Assembly: GCA_030432635.1 (NCBI GenBank)
Contig: JAUIMB010000005.1
Span: 62,001-126,000 of the forward strand
Length of the DNA: 64,000 nt
Direction: 5' to 3'
Origin: Bacteroidia bacterium
GTDB taxonomy: Bacteria > Bacteroidota > Bacteroidia > Flavobacteriales > Flavobacteriaceae
The translations under genes and the position numbers were made by a program. Below, piece by piece: positions 8,490 to 17,104 of this stretch. Under the pieces are notes generated by a model. The model saw only the letters and a program-made list of their open reading frames with translations. It did no database searches and was not told the DNA's origin. Each line of letters starts with the position of its first letter. The first letter of the stretch is position 1.

Positions 8490-10865
8490 TCAAACATTGA
8501 TTTCCTTCATCAAATCGTCATAAGTATAAAATGACTTATCATCTTGATCTTTATGATACAGTACACTTACGCGAATTGCTTTTAAACCAGTAACCGCTTG
8601 TAAATCTTGCAATTCAACGATTTCGACATCATCATCCAGATAGTTTTTGGCTTGTAAGAAGTTGATATATCTCAAATATTCTATTTCATCTTGTTTTTGA
8701 GAATAAACAATACTGATTTTACCTTTTTGGGTCACACGCTCAGTAGTTCCTTTGATATATGCTTTATCTACGCGCTTTTTAACAATTTCATATCGCGCAT
8801 TGTAAGTCCCATCAACATCAAACTGTTTTTCATCCATTCTAAAGCTTATCGATAGCGGTTGATTGAATACCAACACCATTGAGGCCACATCTAATTTTAC
8901 AGGATAACTAGATTGCATCAAGTAGAATGAGTTCTCCATCTCACACATAACCTGTAGTTGCCACAATCTTAAATTATACAGATAGATTGGATTGAATGAG
9001 TCTTCCTTGGTAATGGCTTCACCAATGTACATATTGTGTTCAACACCATCTGTTTTGAAGCGCTCAAAATAATGTGGATACATGGCTTGGGCATCAACTT
9101 GTTTTTTATCCAAAAGCGCAGCCATATCCTTATTAATCATTGCTATGGTATCGTCATAATCCTTTCGGTGTTTGTAGAGAACATTGACCTTGTCATCAAT
9201 ACTTTCAAAATAAGCCTCGACCATGTCGTTTAAGGTTCCATTATCTTGCAAGTGTTCTAGTATTGGATCAATATCTTGGGCAATGAAGGCTGAGATTTGT
9301 TGTTCGCTATCAACTTGAAAATGATCTTTCAACCCTTTGAGATAATTATCTATTTGATATAAGAATTGTTCGTATATCGGTAGTTTTTCGATATCACAAG
9401 CTGCTCTTATTATGGTCTTTATGGATTCCAACTGAATCCTCAAATCCTTTTGAGTTGCCGTGTTTCTAGCTAATGATGATCCCTTGATATCTATTTGACC
9501 ATACAAAGGGTAGACATTATCAAATGCTATTTTGTTGAAACTAGGATCCTTTCCGTTCCAATCGTCCTTGATAAATTGTCTTGCTTCTTGAACAAATTTC
9601 CAATGCACACTTGGATGGATGGATGTACATTCACTTTGAATAATGGCTTCTATTAAGTTTTCCTCTTCATTCTTCGACCGTTCAACAGCTGTTACAATAA
9701 ATGGCATGACATCAATTAACTTATTGGCATTAATACTGTTCAATGCCTTAGCTTCTGTTGAGACAATTTCTAGAATACCCATTAACCCTTCATCATTGGC
9801 AATAGGTGCAAAAATCGCACTTTTGTAACCTTGATTATGTAACGCTTGTATGTGAGGTGGATTACAATCGGATTGTTTATAGACCCTATCTACATCAGAT
9901 ACAGAAAAGTAAGCTTTCTCTTGAAGCAATCGTTGGTAAGACCATGAGCACAATGCATCCACGCAAGATTTACTTTCCATGTCTTCCAGTAAGAAACTAT
10001 TCATCCCGACGCCATAAACGCGTTCAAAAGTATCTGCTTCTTTGTTGTAGATGGAAAAACCGATCTCCAGATTTTTAAAACCGAATAAGGATTGAAAGAT
10101 TTCATAAAACCCTTTCATAAAGCTTTTATCCTTACGCTTATCCTCTCCAATCAGTGAAGATTTGATATTCGATATGGATTGGTCGTCAGTTACATTAAAG
10201 ATGTTAGAAATCACAAAGCCTTTAAACGTGTAACTGTTTGGTGGAAATTTTTCTTTCCAAAGTTCAATATTTTCAAAATTATCCAACAACTCGTCCACAT
10301 CATCTTGGGTTATCTCTGGTGCATTTTCTGTTGGTATAATCTCCGTAAAATCGGCATTATACAATATTTTGTAGTACTGCATAATTCCGTTGGCATTTGG
10401 GATTTCATAATAAAATGGTCTCTTGAAATTAATATGATGCCCATGACAGAATGCCAAAATAATAGCACATGCCACAATATACCTATCGTCTTCTGGCATG
10501 TTTTTTATATTCAATTGAAAGTCTTCGCCTGCCTCCTTTATGATATTCTTGAAACGTTCCGATGAGTTAAAGATCAAATCATGAAATGGAACTGACGCTG
10601 TTTTAATTTCGTTTTTGGTAAGAATTGGGCTGAACGAATCTTGAAGAATAACACGAATTTCCTTTTCTCTTTCCTTCAAAATAGCTGGATTGCTAAACCC
10701 TTCACGTAACTCAGGAAACCCTTCGGCTGTTTTCAGAACACGACGTGCCTTAGCCGCTATGAATTGATCTTCACTTTGTGACAAATCTTCATAGTGGTTA
10801 AGAATTTTATTAAAGCTCACTTTTAATCTAAAAGGAGATTCAATGTTATCATTAATATCTTTCAT
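8490..10865 (-). CDS. Large GAF-domain-containing cytoplasmic protein
   Basis: The product of about 791 residues has no signal peptide or membrane segment. A GAF-like domain sits at roughly 265-400: it contains GFSIYNKEADTFERVYGVG, a Cys/Trp-rich loop and the closing strand SAIFAPIANDEGLMGILEIVS. The region before it and the region of about 400 residues after it are mostly helical and do not match a kinase, cyclase or phosphodiesterase that I recognise. GAF domains bind small molecules or cyclic nucleotides, but no output domain is visible here. The ATG at 10863-10865 (MKDINDNIES) is preferred to the in-frame start six codons upstream, because the conserved-looking sequence starts there. It converges with the HD-PycTM gene, and a functional link between the two is only a guess. 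Confidence 0.8.
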   Translation of the reverse strand: MKDINDNIESPFRLKVSFNKILNHYEDLSQSEDQFIAAKARRVLKTAEGFPELREGFSNPAILKEREKEIRVILQDSFSPILTKNEIKTASVPFHDLIFNSSERFKNIIKEAGEDFQLNIKNMPEDDRYIVACAIILAFCHGHHINFKRPFYYEIPNANGIMQYYKILYNADFTEIIPTENAPEITQDDVDELLDNFENIELWKEKFPPNSYTFKGFVISNIFNVTDDQSISNIKSSLIGEDKRKDKSFMKGFYEIFQSLFGFKNLEIGFSIYNKEADTFERVYGVGMNSFLLEDMESKSCVDALCSWSYQRLLQEKAYFSVSDVDRVYKQSDCNPPHIQALHNQGYKSAIFAPIANDEGLMGILEIVSTEAKALNSINANKLIDVMPFIVTAVERSKNEEENLIEAIIQSECTSIHPSVHWKFVQEARQFIKDDWNGKDPSFNKIAFDNVYPLYGQIDIKGSSLARNTATQKDLRIQLESIKTIIRAACDIEKLPIYEQFLYQIDNYLKGLKDHFQVDSEQQISAFIAQDIDPILEHLQDNGTLNDMVEAYFESIDDKVNVLYKHRKDYDDTIAMINKDMAALLDKKQVDAQAMYPHYFERFKTDGVEHNMYIGEAITKEDSFNPIYLYNLRLWQLQVMCEMENSFYLMQSSYPVKLDVASMVLVFNQPLSISFRMDEKQFDVDGTYNARYEIVKKRVDKAYIKGTTERVTQKGKISIVYSQKQDEIEYLRYINFLQAKNYLDDDVEIVELQDLQAVTGLKAIRVSVLYHKDQDDKSFYTYDDLMKEINV

Positions 10866-10979
10866 ACTAACATCTAAGTACATGCAAAGTTACGAATTAA
10901 AAGGTTAGTCGCTTTTAATAAGACTTTCTTACACACAAAATGTTACAAGGTAAAATGTTAATTATATTGGGTGAGAATA

Positions 10980-11450
10980 TTATATGCCATGAAAGTAACC
11001 GAAGGTCCAATTGGTTCCATCACTTATGACCATGATGGTTTTAGAAGGTGAACCTCCATTGGCATCTGCATCAGGATCCATGGGATAAGGTTCGGCTGAA
11101 TTCGTTCTACTGTCTCCTGTAAAGATTAGTCCGCCTGCGGTATAGATGTATGCTGTTTGGTTATCGGTAATATTCCTTAAAATGTATATACGACCAGGCA
11201 CATCTCCAGCATTGGGCAATTCAAAATCATTCCCAGGATTAGGACCTCCATTATTTGGTTGAAGATTAATGTATGTACCATCATCGATTTGGGTTTTATT
11301 TGCAAAATCACCTCCAACCAATGTCACTACTTTTATGGATAAGTTACCATTGATATCCAAAGTACTCTGAGGTGTTGTGGTCCCTATCCCAACTTGGGAC
11401 AATCCTACAGCCGAAGTCATCAACAACACAATTAACACGATCCGTTTCAT
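10980..11450 (-). CDS. Small secreted protein with a VGIGTTTPQSTLDI head, last gene of the alpha-glucan operon
   Basis: This 156-residue protein has a clear signal peptide (MKRIVLIVLLMTSAVGLSQ). The mature N-terminus VGIGTTTPQSTLDINGNL is a motif found at the start of many flavobacterial and phage-tail-like surface proteins. The rest looks beta-rich, with many Asn, Gly, Asp and Thr residues and closing strands such as TIMVISDGTNWTFGYF. No enzyme motif is visible. Its ATG overlaps the TAA of the GH97 gene by one base (TAATG), so translation is probably coupled and the protein should be made with the operon. It may bind glycans or form part of a surface structure; both are inferences. Confidence 0.8.
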   Translation of the reverse strand: MKRIVLIVLLMTSAVGLSQVGIGTTTPQSTLDINGNLSIKVVTLVGGDFANKTQIDDGTYINLQPNNGGPNPGNDFELPNAGDVPGRIYILRNITDNQTAYIYTAGGLIFTGDSRTNSAEPYPMDPDADANGGSPSKTIMVISDGTNWTFGYFHGI

Positions 11451-13513
11451 TATTCTCCTTTTTTAATTATACTTATGGCACATCCACCACCTTCGGCTAA
11501 GTTCAATGTAAGTTTGGAGCTTTTGTTTATTGTCTGGGATTCAATCTCTATATCCAATGGGTTGTCATCCCAATGTGCATTTTTTCCATCTTTATATAGT
11601 GTAGCGATATAGTCTTGATTGGCATCAAGAAAGTCAAAGTTCACTTCTATACTTCTTCGATTTTCATCTGTGATACTTCCCAAAAACCAATTACCTGTTT
11701 GACGCTCTTTTCGAGCGATAGTCACATAATCTCCAACTTGACCATTGAGCACTTTAGTGGTTTCCCAATCTACACCTACATCTTTTATAAACTGTAGTGG
11801 TCTTGGATTAGCCTCATAATGTTCTACTAAATCGGCTGCCATTTGAATCGGACTATAAATCACAACATACAAAGCCAGTTGTTGAGCAATAGTTGTATTG
11901 ACCTGATTGTTTGGTTTGTATTGATCAAACTTAATATTGAAGATTCCAGGTGTATAATCAATGGGACCAGACAACATTCTAGTAAAAGCCACAATTGGCA
12001 GATGCTCTGGAGGATTTCCACCATCTTCTGCCCAAGCGTTAAATTCTTGTCCGCGTAGTCCTTCCCTCGTAATCATGTTTGGATAAGTACGTCGCAGACC
12101 TGTATCTTTAATTGGTTCATGAGCATTAATAGCAATTTGGTGTTTCGCAGCTTTAATTACAGATTCATTATGATGGTTAACCATAAATTGACCATGATGG
12201 TATTCACCTTCAGGCTTTAATTTGAACACATAGCCCGACTTTACGGACTTTATACCTAAACTCTGCATCAAGGCATAAGCGGTATCCTGTTGCTGTATGT
12301 AACGTGATACATCGCCAAAGGTTTCATGATGCATTATAAGTTCGACACCCTTTTCCTCGGCATATTGTACCACATTTTTAAGATCATAATCAGGATAAGG
12401 CGTTATAAAATCGAAACCGCCTTCATCTTGAGACCAACCCGTATTCCAACCTTCTACTAAAACACCATTAATGTTATTTTTTGCTGAAAAATCGATATAG
12501 CGTTTGGTATTTTCTGTTGTTGCTCCATGACGACCAGAGGCCATATCCCAAGTGGTTTTTCCTAGATGTAGTTCCCACCAAATACCTGAATACTTTTTGG
12601 GTTTGAACCAAGAAATATCCTCCAATTTATTGGGCTCATTCAAGTTTACTATCAAATTAGATGCAATCAAATCAGCAGCATTGTTTGTTATTTGAATGGT
12701 TCGCCATGGTGTAGAAAACGGAAGGTTTCGTTTAACTTTATAACCTGTATTCTCTGAACCAACCAGATGGCTTTTTAATGTAAGCGTTTCAGGGTCTACC
12801 TTTAAAGTCATTCCTGAATAATCAACAAGTGCAGCTTCGTGGAAACTTAAATGAATCCCGTCATCTCCAACCATAGTAACAGGTGTATTGACAGCATTTT
12901 CAGGAATATAGGTTTGAGCTAAATTGGGATGATTGACATACTTCAAAGCATCTACTTGAGACAGTTGTGTGGTTTTATAGGTATGTTCATAAATCTCCCA
13001 ATCTCCAGGAATCCAAAAGGTCTTGTAATCTTTTGTCAGATTGAATTCGGTATGCTCTTCCTTAATTAATGCTTCGGTCCAGCCATCTTGCTCAGGAAAT
13101 TCATAGCGAAATCCGATACCATCGTCATAGATTTTAAAAACGATATTCATCTTTCGGGTTAATCCTGAAGTTTCTTCCAGCTCAACCCTCAATTCATTAT
13201 AGTTATTAATTACATCCAGCTGTTCTCCCCAAGGCATTTGCCAAGTTTCATCGACACTTGTTGTGGATGTATTTGCGATTATAAAATTAGTATGTAATGC
13301 CTTCGCATTCGTAAACTCAAAACCTAAATATGAGGTATCAACAATAACAGAGTTTCCATGTTCCACACGATAAAAAGGGCTGCCTTCCTGAGACAGCTCA
13401 AAACTCAATTTAAGTGTACCTTTGGGTGAATTTGTCACCAAAACACTGTGCCTATTGGAAGAACCGCAAGCCATAAGAACAAGAAGTACAACTAGTAGAG
13501 TTAGCTTTTTCAT
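11450..13513 (-). CDS. susB: GH97 alpha-glucosidase, SusB type (inverting)
   Basis: This 687-residue lipoprotein (lipobox Cys16) cleaves glucose from alpha-glucan oligosaccharides, most likely in the periplasm. The GH97 barrel is marked by GIWWELHLGKTTWDM, INGVLVEGWNTGW and MHHETFGDVSRY. Glu397 (HHETF), Glu466 (NAHEPIKDTG) and Glu490 (GQEFN) have exactly the spacing (69 and 24 residues) of Glu439, Glu508 and Glu532 in Bacteroides thetaiotaomicron SusB. The enzyme therefore belongs to the inverting, Glu-base subgroup and not to the retaining subgroup with an Asp nucleophile. It follows the GH13 gene after 9 bases and overlaps the next gene by one base, so it is in the operon. Confidence 0.95.
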   Translation of the reverse strand: MKKLTLLVVLLVLMACGSSNRHSVLVTNSPKGTLKLSFELSQEGSPFYRVEHGNSVIVDTSYLGFEFTNAKALHTNFIIANTSTTSVDETWQMPWGEQLDVINNYNELRVELEETSGLTRKMNIVFKIYDDGIGFRYEFPEQDGWTEALIKEEHTEFNLTKDYKTFWIPGDWEIYEHTYKTTQLSQVDALKYVNHPNLAQTYIPENAVNTPVTMVGDDGIHLSFHEAALVDYSGMTLKVDPETLTLKSHLVGSENTGYKVKRNLPFSTPWRTIQITNNAADLIASNLIVNLNEPNKLEDISWFKPKKYSGIWWELHLGKTTWDMASGRHGATTENTKRYIDFSAKNNINGVLVEGWNTGWSQDEGGFDFITPYPDYDLKNVVQYAEEKGVELIMHHETFGDVSRYIQQQDTAYALMQSLGIKSVKSGYVFKLKPEGEYHHGQFMVNHHNESVIKAAKHQIAINAHEPIKDTGLRRTYPNMITREGLRGQEFNAWAEDGGNPPEHLPIVAFTRMLSGPIDYTPGIFNIKFDQYKPNNQVNTTIAQQLALYVVIYSPIQMAADLVEHYEANPRPLQFIKDVGVDWETTKVLNGQVGDYVTIARKERQTGNWFLGSITDENRRSIEVNFDFLDANQDYIATLYKDGKNAHWDDNPLDIEIESQTINKSSKLTLNLAEGGGCAISIIKKGE

Positions 13514-13522
13514 GACATTTTT

Positions 13523-15205
13523 TTAAATCTTTTCAAATAAGGCAATTGAAAATTCTGAATCTATGGTAACCTTTCCGTTTTCGACGGTTACTTGTTTATT
13601 GGAATACGCATCCCTTAAATTGGTTCCATCTTTGAACACATTGAAGACATCTACGATTTTTCTTCCTTTTTTAGCATCCAACACAATAACAACCTCATCT
13701 TTAAAATCACCTTTAGAGTACATTCTTGAAAACACATAAGGCACTTCGGTCAACATTTGGTGTTTTCCAGCGCCAACTGCAGGATGGTTCGCTCTAAATT
13801 GTCCTAATTTTTGCCAATGTGCCAAGATGGTTTTGGTTTTTTTGTCATTGGCAATAGCCTCCCAATTCATGTTAGAACGCAATGTTGCATCACCTTGGGT
13901 GCCTTCAATCTTCAATGACCTTGCTGATTCATCACCATAATACACTTGCGATGTTCCAGGAGTTAACAACAACAGCGTCCCTGTTTCAAAAGGCTTCTTT
14001 CGTTCAGGATCGAATGGTTGTCCGTCATCATGGGAACTTAAATAGTTCAATAAACCATAGCCTTTCAACCCAGAATGTAAAACATCACTATATCGCTTGA
14101 ACACTTGTTCCTTGGTTTGTTGGGCGACATTCCATTTCGATTCAAAATTGATTAAACTATTAAAAGCCTTGTCAAAATAGTTCACTTTTTTATCGCCAAA
14201 GTCAAAGGCCTTTTCTGCTGAAATTCCATAATTATAAACTTCACCAACCAAGTAAAACCCATTGTCATCCAATACTTTATCAGGATTATTCCTTTTAAAT
14301 TCAACAAATGCAGCATCACATATCTCCCTGAATTCTTGCCAAACATAGGCTTCGGTATGTTTAACCGTATCGACACGATAGCCATCAATCCCAAAATCGG
14401 TTATGTAATCTGACAACCATTTCATGATGTAAAAACGAGGCGCTCGTGGATAACCTGTTCGTTTAAAGAACGCATCTAACTCATCGACTTCTTGCTCATA
14501 GCGACCTTCGGCTTTCCATTTTTCGACCAATTGTGGAGGTAATTCCACCTCATCATTACTTTCGGTCTTGATATCTGGAAGGTTTTTGACTAAAGTACAA
14601 GTCACTGTATTCTCATAATTATCATAGGCACATTGTGGATTGGTGCGCACCCATTCGTCTGGCCAAACGGGATCCTTTTCGGTCACAGGACCTGTATGAT
14701 TGACCACAGCATCCAGGAGTACTCGAATACCTTTACTATGAGCTGCATGCACTAAAGCTTTCAAATCTTCCATTGTTCCGAAATTGGGATCGAGATTGGT
14801 CCAGTCTTTGGCCCAATAACCATGGAATCCATAAGAAACTCCAGTACCTTCGTCTGTGCCGTCGTGGATTTGCTCAACGATAGGTGTCATCCATAGGGCA
14901 TTAATACCTAAATCGGTAAAATAACCTTCATTGATTTTTTGAGTCACACCTTTTAAATCACCACCTTCAAAACCCCTTAATTTTCCAGGTGTCTTGGTTC
15001 TATTAAAATTAAGATCATTGGAAGTGTCTGCGTTGTTGAAACGATCTGTCAACAGAAAATACAGGTTTGCACCTTCCCAAATAAATGGTGTTGCTTTAGC
15101 AGTTTGTTCACTTTTAGTTTTCGTCATGTCGTTGTTTGTCACTTTTTGACTTTGTTTACAACCCATACTCATCAGGATAATGGCTATCGCAATTATTTTT
15201 TTCAT
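13523..15205 (-). CDS. GH13 alpha-amylase family lipoprotein
   Basis: The protein has about 560 residues from the ATG at 15203-15205 and carries a lipobox (ILMSMGCKQ). All four GH13 conserved regions are present: LLDAVVNHTG, GIDGYRVDTVKH (nucleophile Asp279), FYLVGEVYN (acid/base Glu322) and YLSSHDDGQ (Asp393). A long insert between regions I and II contains paired Cys residues (PQCAYDNYENTVTCTL). A C-terminal beta domain follows. The longer in-frame start at 15226 would overlap the preceding gene by 11 bases and place charged residues before the signal, so the shorter start is preferred, leaving a 10-base gap. It probably acts on maltodextrins in the periplasm or at the outer membrane. The exact GH13 subfamily cannot be fixed by eye. 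Confidence 0.93.
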   Translation of the reverse strand: MKKIIAIAIILMSMGCKQSQKVTNNDMTKTKSEQTAKATPFIWEGANLYFLLTDRFNNADTSNDLNFNRTKTPGKLRGFEGGDLKGVTQKINEGYFTDLGINALWMTPIVEQIHDGTDEGTGVSYGFHGYWAKDWTNLDPNFGTMEDLKALVHAAHSKGIRVLLDAVVNHTGPVTEKDPVWPDEWVRTNPQCAYDNYENTVTCTLVKNLPDIKTESNDEVELPPQLVEKWKAEGRYEQEVDELDAFFKRTGYPRAPRFYIMKWLSDYITDFGIDGYRVDTVKHTEAYVWQEFREICDAAFVEFKRNNPDKVLDDNGFYLVGEVYNYGISAEKAFDFGDKKVNYFDKAFNSLINFESKWNVAQQTKEQVFKRYSDVLHSGLKGYGLLNYLSSHDDGQPFDPERKKPFETGTLLLLTPGTSQVYYGDESARSLKIEGTQGDATLRSNMNWEAIANDKKTKTILAHWQKLGQFRANHPAVGAGKHQMLTEVPYVFSRMYSKGDFKDEVVIVLDAKKGRKIVDVFNVFKDGTNLRDAYSNKQVTVENGKVTIDSEFSIALFEKI

Positions 15206-15215
15206 ATCTCTTTCT

Positions 15216-17099
15216 TTAATCTTCAATCTTTAAAATAAAGGACTGCAATGGCTTGATGTCAATTCGCACCTGTGCCTTTCCATTTTCCACATTCAGGGTT
15301 GAATTATACTGGCCATATAACTGATCTATGACAGGATAATTTCCATTGGAAAGATTCCATTTAGACACTAAATCCTCTGGCAATTGTAACTCAAAGCCAT
15401 AGGTGTTTTCTCCATTGAAGTTGGAAACAACTATTAATTTTTCGTCATTGCTCCATCGTACAAAGGACAACACTTTATCATTATACCACTCGGTATGCTG
15501 TTGATTATACAAATGAATGTCTTGATATGCTCCAGACAAAGCTGAACTATTGAGTGTTAAATTCAACAATCGCTTGTAAAAGTCTCGCAGTGCTTTTTCT
15601 TTAGGTGTTGATTGCCCTCCATCAAATTGTTTATTGTTTACCCAACGAACCATACTTGGCACAGAACCATAATCAAAAATGGAGGTTCGTGTTGGATCAC
15701 CAAAACCCAGATCTTCAGCTCCAGGTTCACCGAATTCCTGTCCGAAATATACCATAGTTGGTGACGTACTTATCGTTGCAGAAACCACCATTGCTGGTTT
15801 CCCCTTGTCTGCACTACCTGCAAAATCTGGGCTTGCAATACGTTGCTCGTCATGGTTTTCGAGGAAATGTAGCATATGGTGTTCGATATCGTTTAGGTCA
15901 TCTTGAATTGGCGGAATGTTATCCGTTTTGCCATGACCTTGCATCACATGCTTAAGTGTATCATATAACTGAACCTTGTCGTAGAGGTAATCCATTTTTC
16001 CTTTTTTGATATAATCTCTGTAGAGGCTCGGGTTATAGACTTCAGCCAACAAGAACGCATCAGGATTTTCCATTTTGATATGTGAGTTCATGTAACTCCA
16101 AAATTCAACAGGCACCATTTCAGCCATATCGTAGCGGAAACCATCAACACCTTTTGATGTCCAATACAAGGCAATATCCTTAAACTTCACCCATGAACTA
16201 GGTACCGTTTTATCTTTCCAAAACTCGAAGTGTGCTTTATAATCCTCACTATCATAGCCTTCAGGTAATTCATCAAAATCTTTTTTCCCATCAGGTGAAA
16301 TCCCATAATTCACTTTGACGGTTTCATACCAATCATACATATTAGGTTGTGAGGCACGTGAACCATTGCCTGTCCATTTAGCTGGATTTTCATCAAACTT
16401 TCCATCAGCCATAGGATGATTCTCTCCGCCAAGTGGTTGATACCCATTCTGCCATTCGGGAACTTTAAATGCTTCTCCAGGATTGTAATAAAAATTATTA
16501 TTTACGGCATAAGAAACCGTCGTATCGTCTTCAGCTCCAAAATCTGTAGTCCCTTCCGGATTCGTTAAACTTTGATAGTTGCGTGCCACATGATTGGGAA
16601 CAATATCAATAATTACTTTTAGTCCAGCGTTGTGCGAGCGTTTGATTAAGGCTTCAAACTCTTGTAAACGATGCTCTACATTTACAGCTAGATCAGGATT
16701 CACATTATAATAATCCTTAACAGCATAAGGTGAACCTGCACGACCTTTTACGATATCTGGGTCGTCATTAGAAATCCCAAATTTTGTATAATCGGTAATG
16801 ACATCATGGTGAGGCACACCAGTATACCAAATGTGTGTAACACCTAAATCCTTGATTTCACTTAAGGCTTTATCCGTAAAATCATTGAATTTACCAACAC
16901 CATTCTCTTCAAGTGTTCCCCAAGGCTTATTAGTTGTGTTTGTGTTTCCAAATAAACGCGTAAAGACTTGATAAACGACTTGCTTTTTCTTCATTTCAAT
17001 TTTAGGTTTAGTGATATTCTCTGTTTCTTTCGTTTCGTTTTTACACCCGAAAAAAACAAGTACCATGAATGCAGTTATACTAATTTTACAGTGTCTCAT
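15216..17099 (-). CDS. GH13 alpha-amylase family lipoprotein (large B-domain)
   Basis: The protein has 627 residues and lipobox Cys19 (VFFGCKN). GH13 regions I-IV are VIIDIVPNHVARN, GVDGFRYDMAEM (nucleophile Asp324), FLLAEVYN (acid/base Glu353) and FLENHDEQRI (Asp417). An insert of about 130 residues between regions I and II, rich in Asn, Gly and Trp, forms an unusually large B-domain. A C-terminal beta-sandwich follows (SFVRWSNDEKLIVVSNFNGE). It lies 5 bases after the esterase-GH31 gene and just before another GH13 gene, so it is co-transcribed. It would hydrolyse or transfer alpha-1,4-glucan oligosaccharides. The subfamily and the preference for hydrolysis or transfer are not visible. Confidence 0.93.
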   Translation of the reverse strand: MRHCKISITAFMVLVFFGCKNETKETENITKPKIEMKKKQVVYQVFTRLFGNTNTTNKPWGTLEENGVGKFNDFTDKALSEIKDLGVTHIWYTGVPHHDVITDYTKFGISNDDPDIVKGRAGSPYAVKDYYNVNPDLAVNVEHRLQEFEALIKRSHNAGLKVIIDIVPNHVARNYQSLTNPEGTTDFGAEDDTTVSYAVNNNFYYNPGEAFKVPEWQNGYQPLGGENHPMADGKFDENPAKWTGNGSRASQPNMYDWYETVKVNYGISPDGKKDFDELPEGYDSEDYKAHFEFWKDKTVPSSWVKFKDIALYWTSKGVDGFRYDMAEMVPVEFWSYMNSHIKMENPDAFLLAEVYNPSLYRDYIKKGKMDYLYDKVQLYDTLKHVMQGHGKTDNIPPIQDDLNDIEHHMLHFLENHDEQRIASPDFAGSADKGKPAMVVSATISTSPTMVYFGQEFGEPGAEDLGFGDPTRTSIFDYGSVPSMVRWVNNKQFDGGQSTPKEKALRDFYKRLLNLTLNSSALSGAYQDIHLYNQQHTEWYNDKVLSFVRWSNDEKLIVVSNFNGENTYGFELQLPEDLVSKWNLSNGNYPVIDQLYGQYNSTLNVENGKAQVRIDIKPLQSFILKIED

Positions 17100-17104
17100 T
17101 GGAT

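Noticed and set aside
10179-10565. A 128-codon plus-strand ORF opposite the GAF gene
   Set aside because: Its composition (Trp, Ile, Phe and Cys runs) is that of an antisense shadow, and the minus-strand gene is far better supported.
7263-10865. A complete Pycsar defence operon
   Set aside because: Only the PycTM-type effector domain is present. The neighbouring GAF gene is on the opposite strand, and no uridylate/cytidylate cyclase domain was found in the window.
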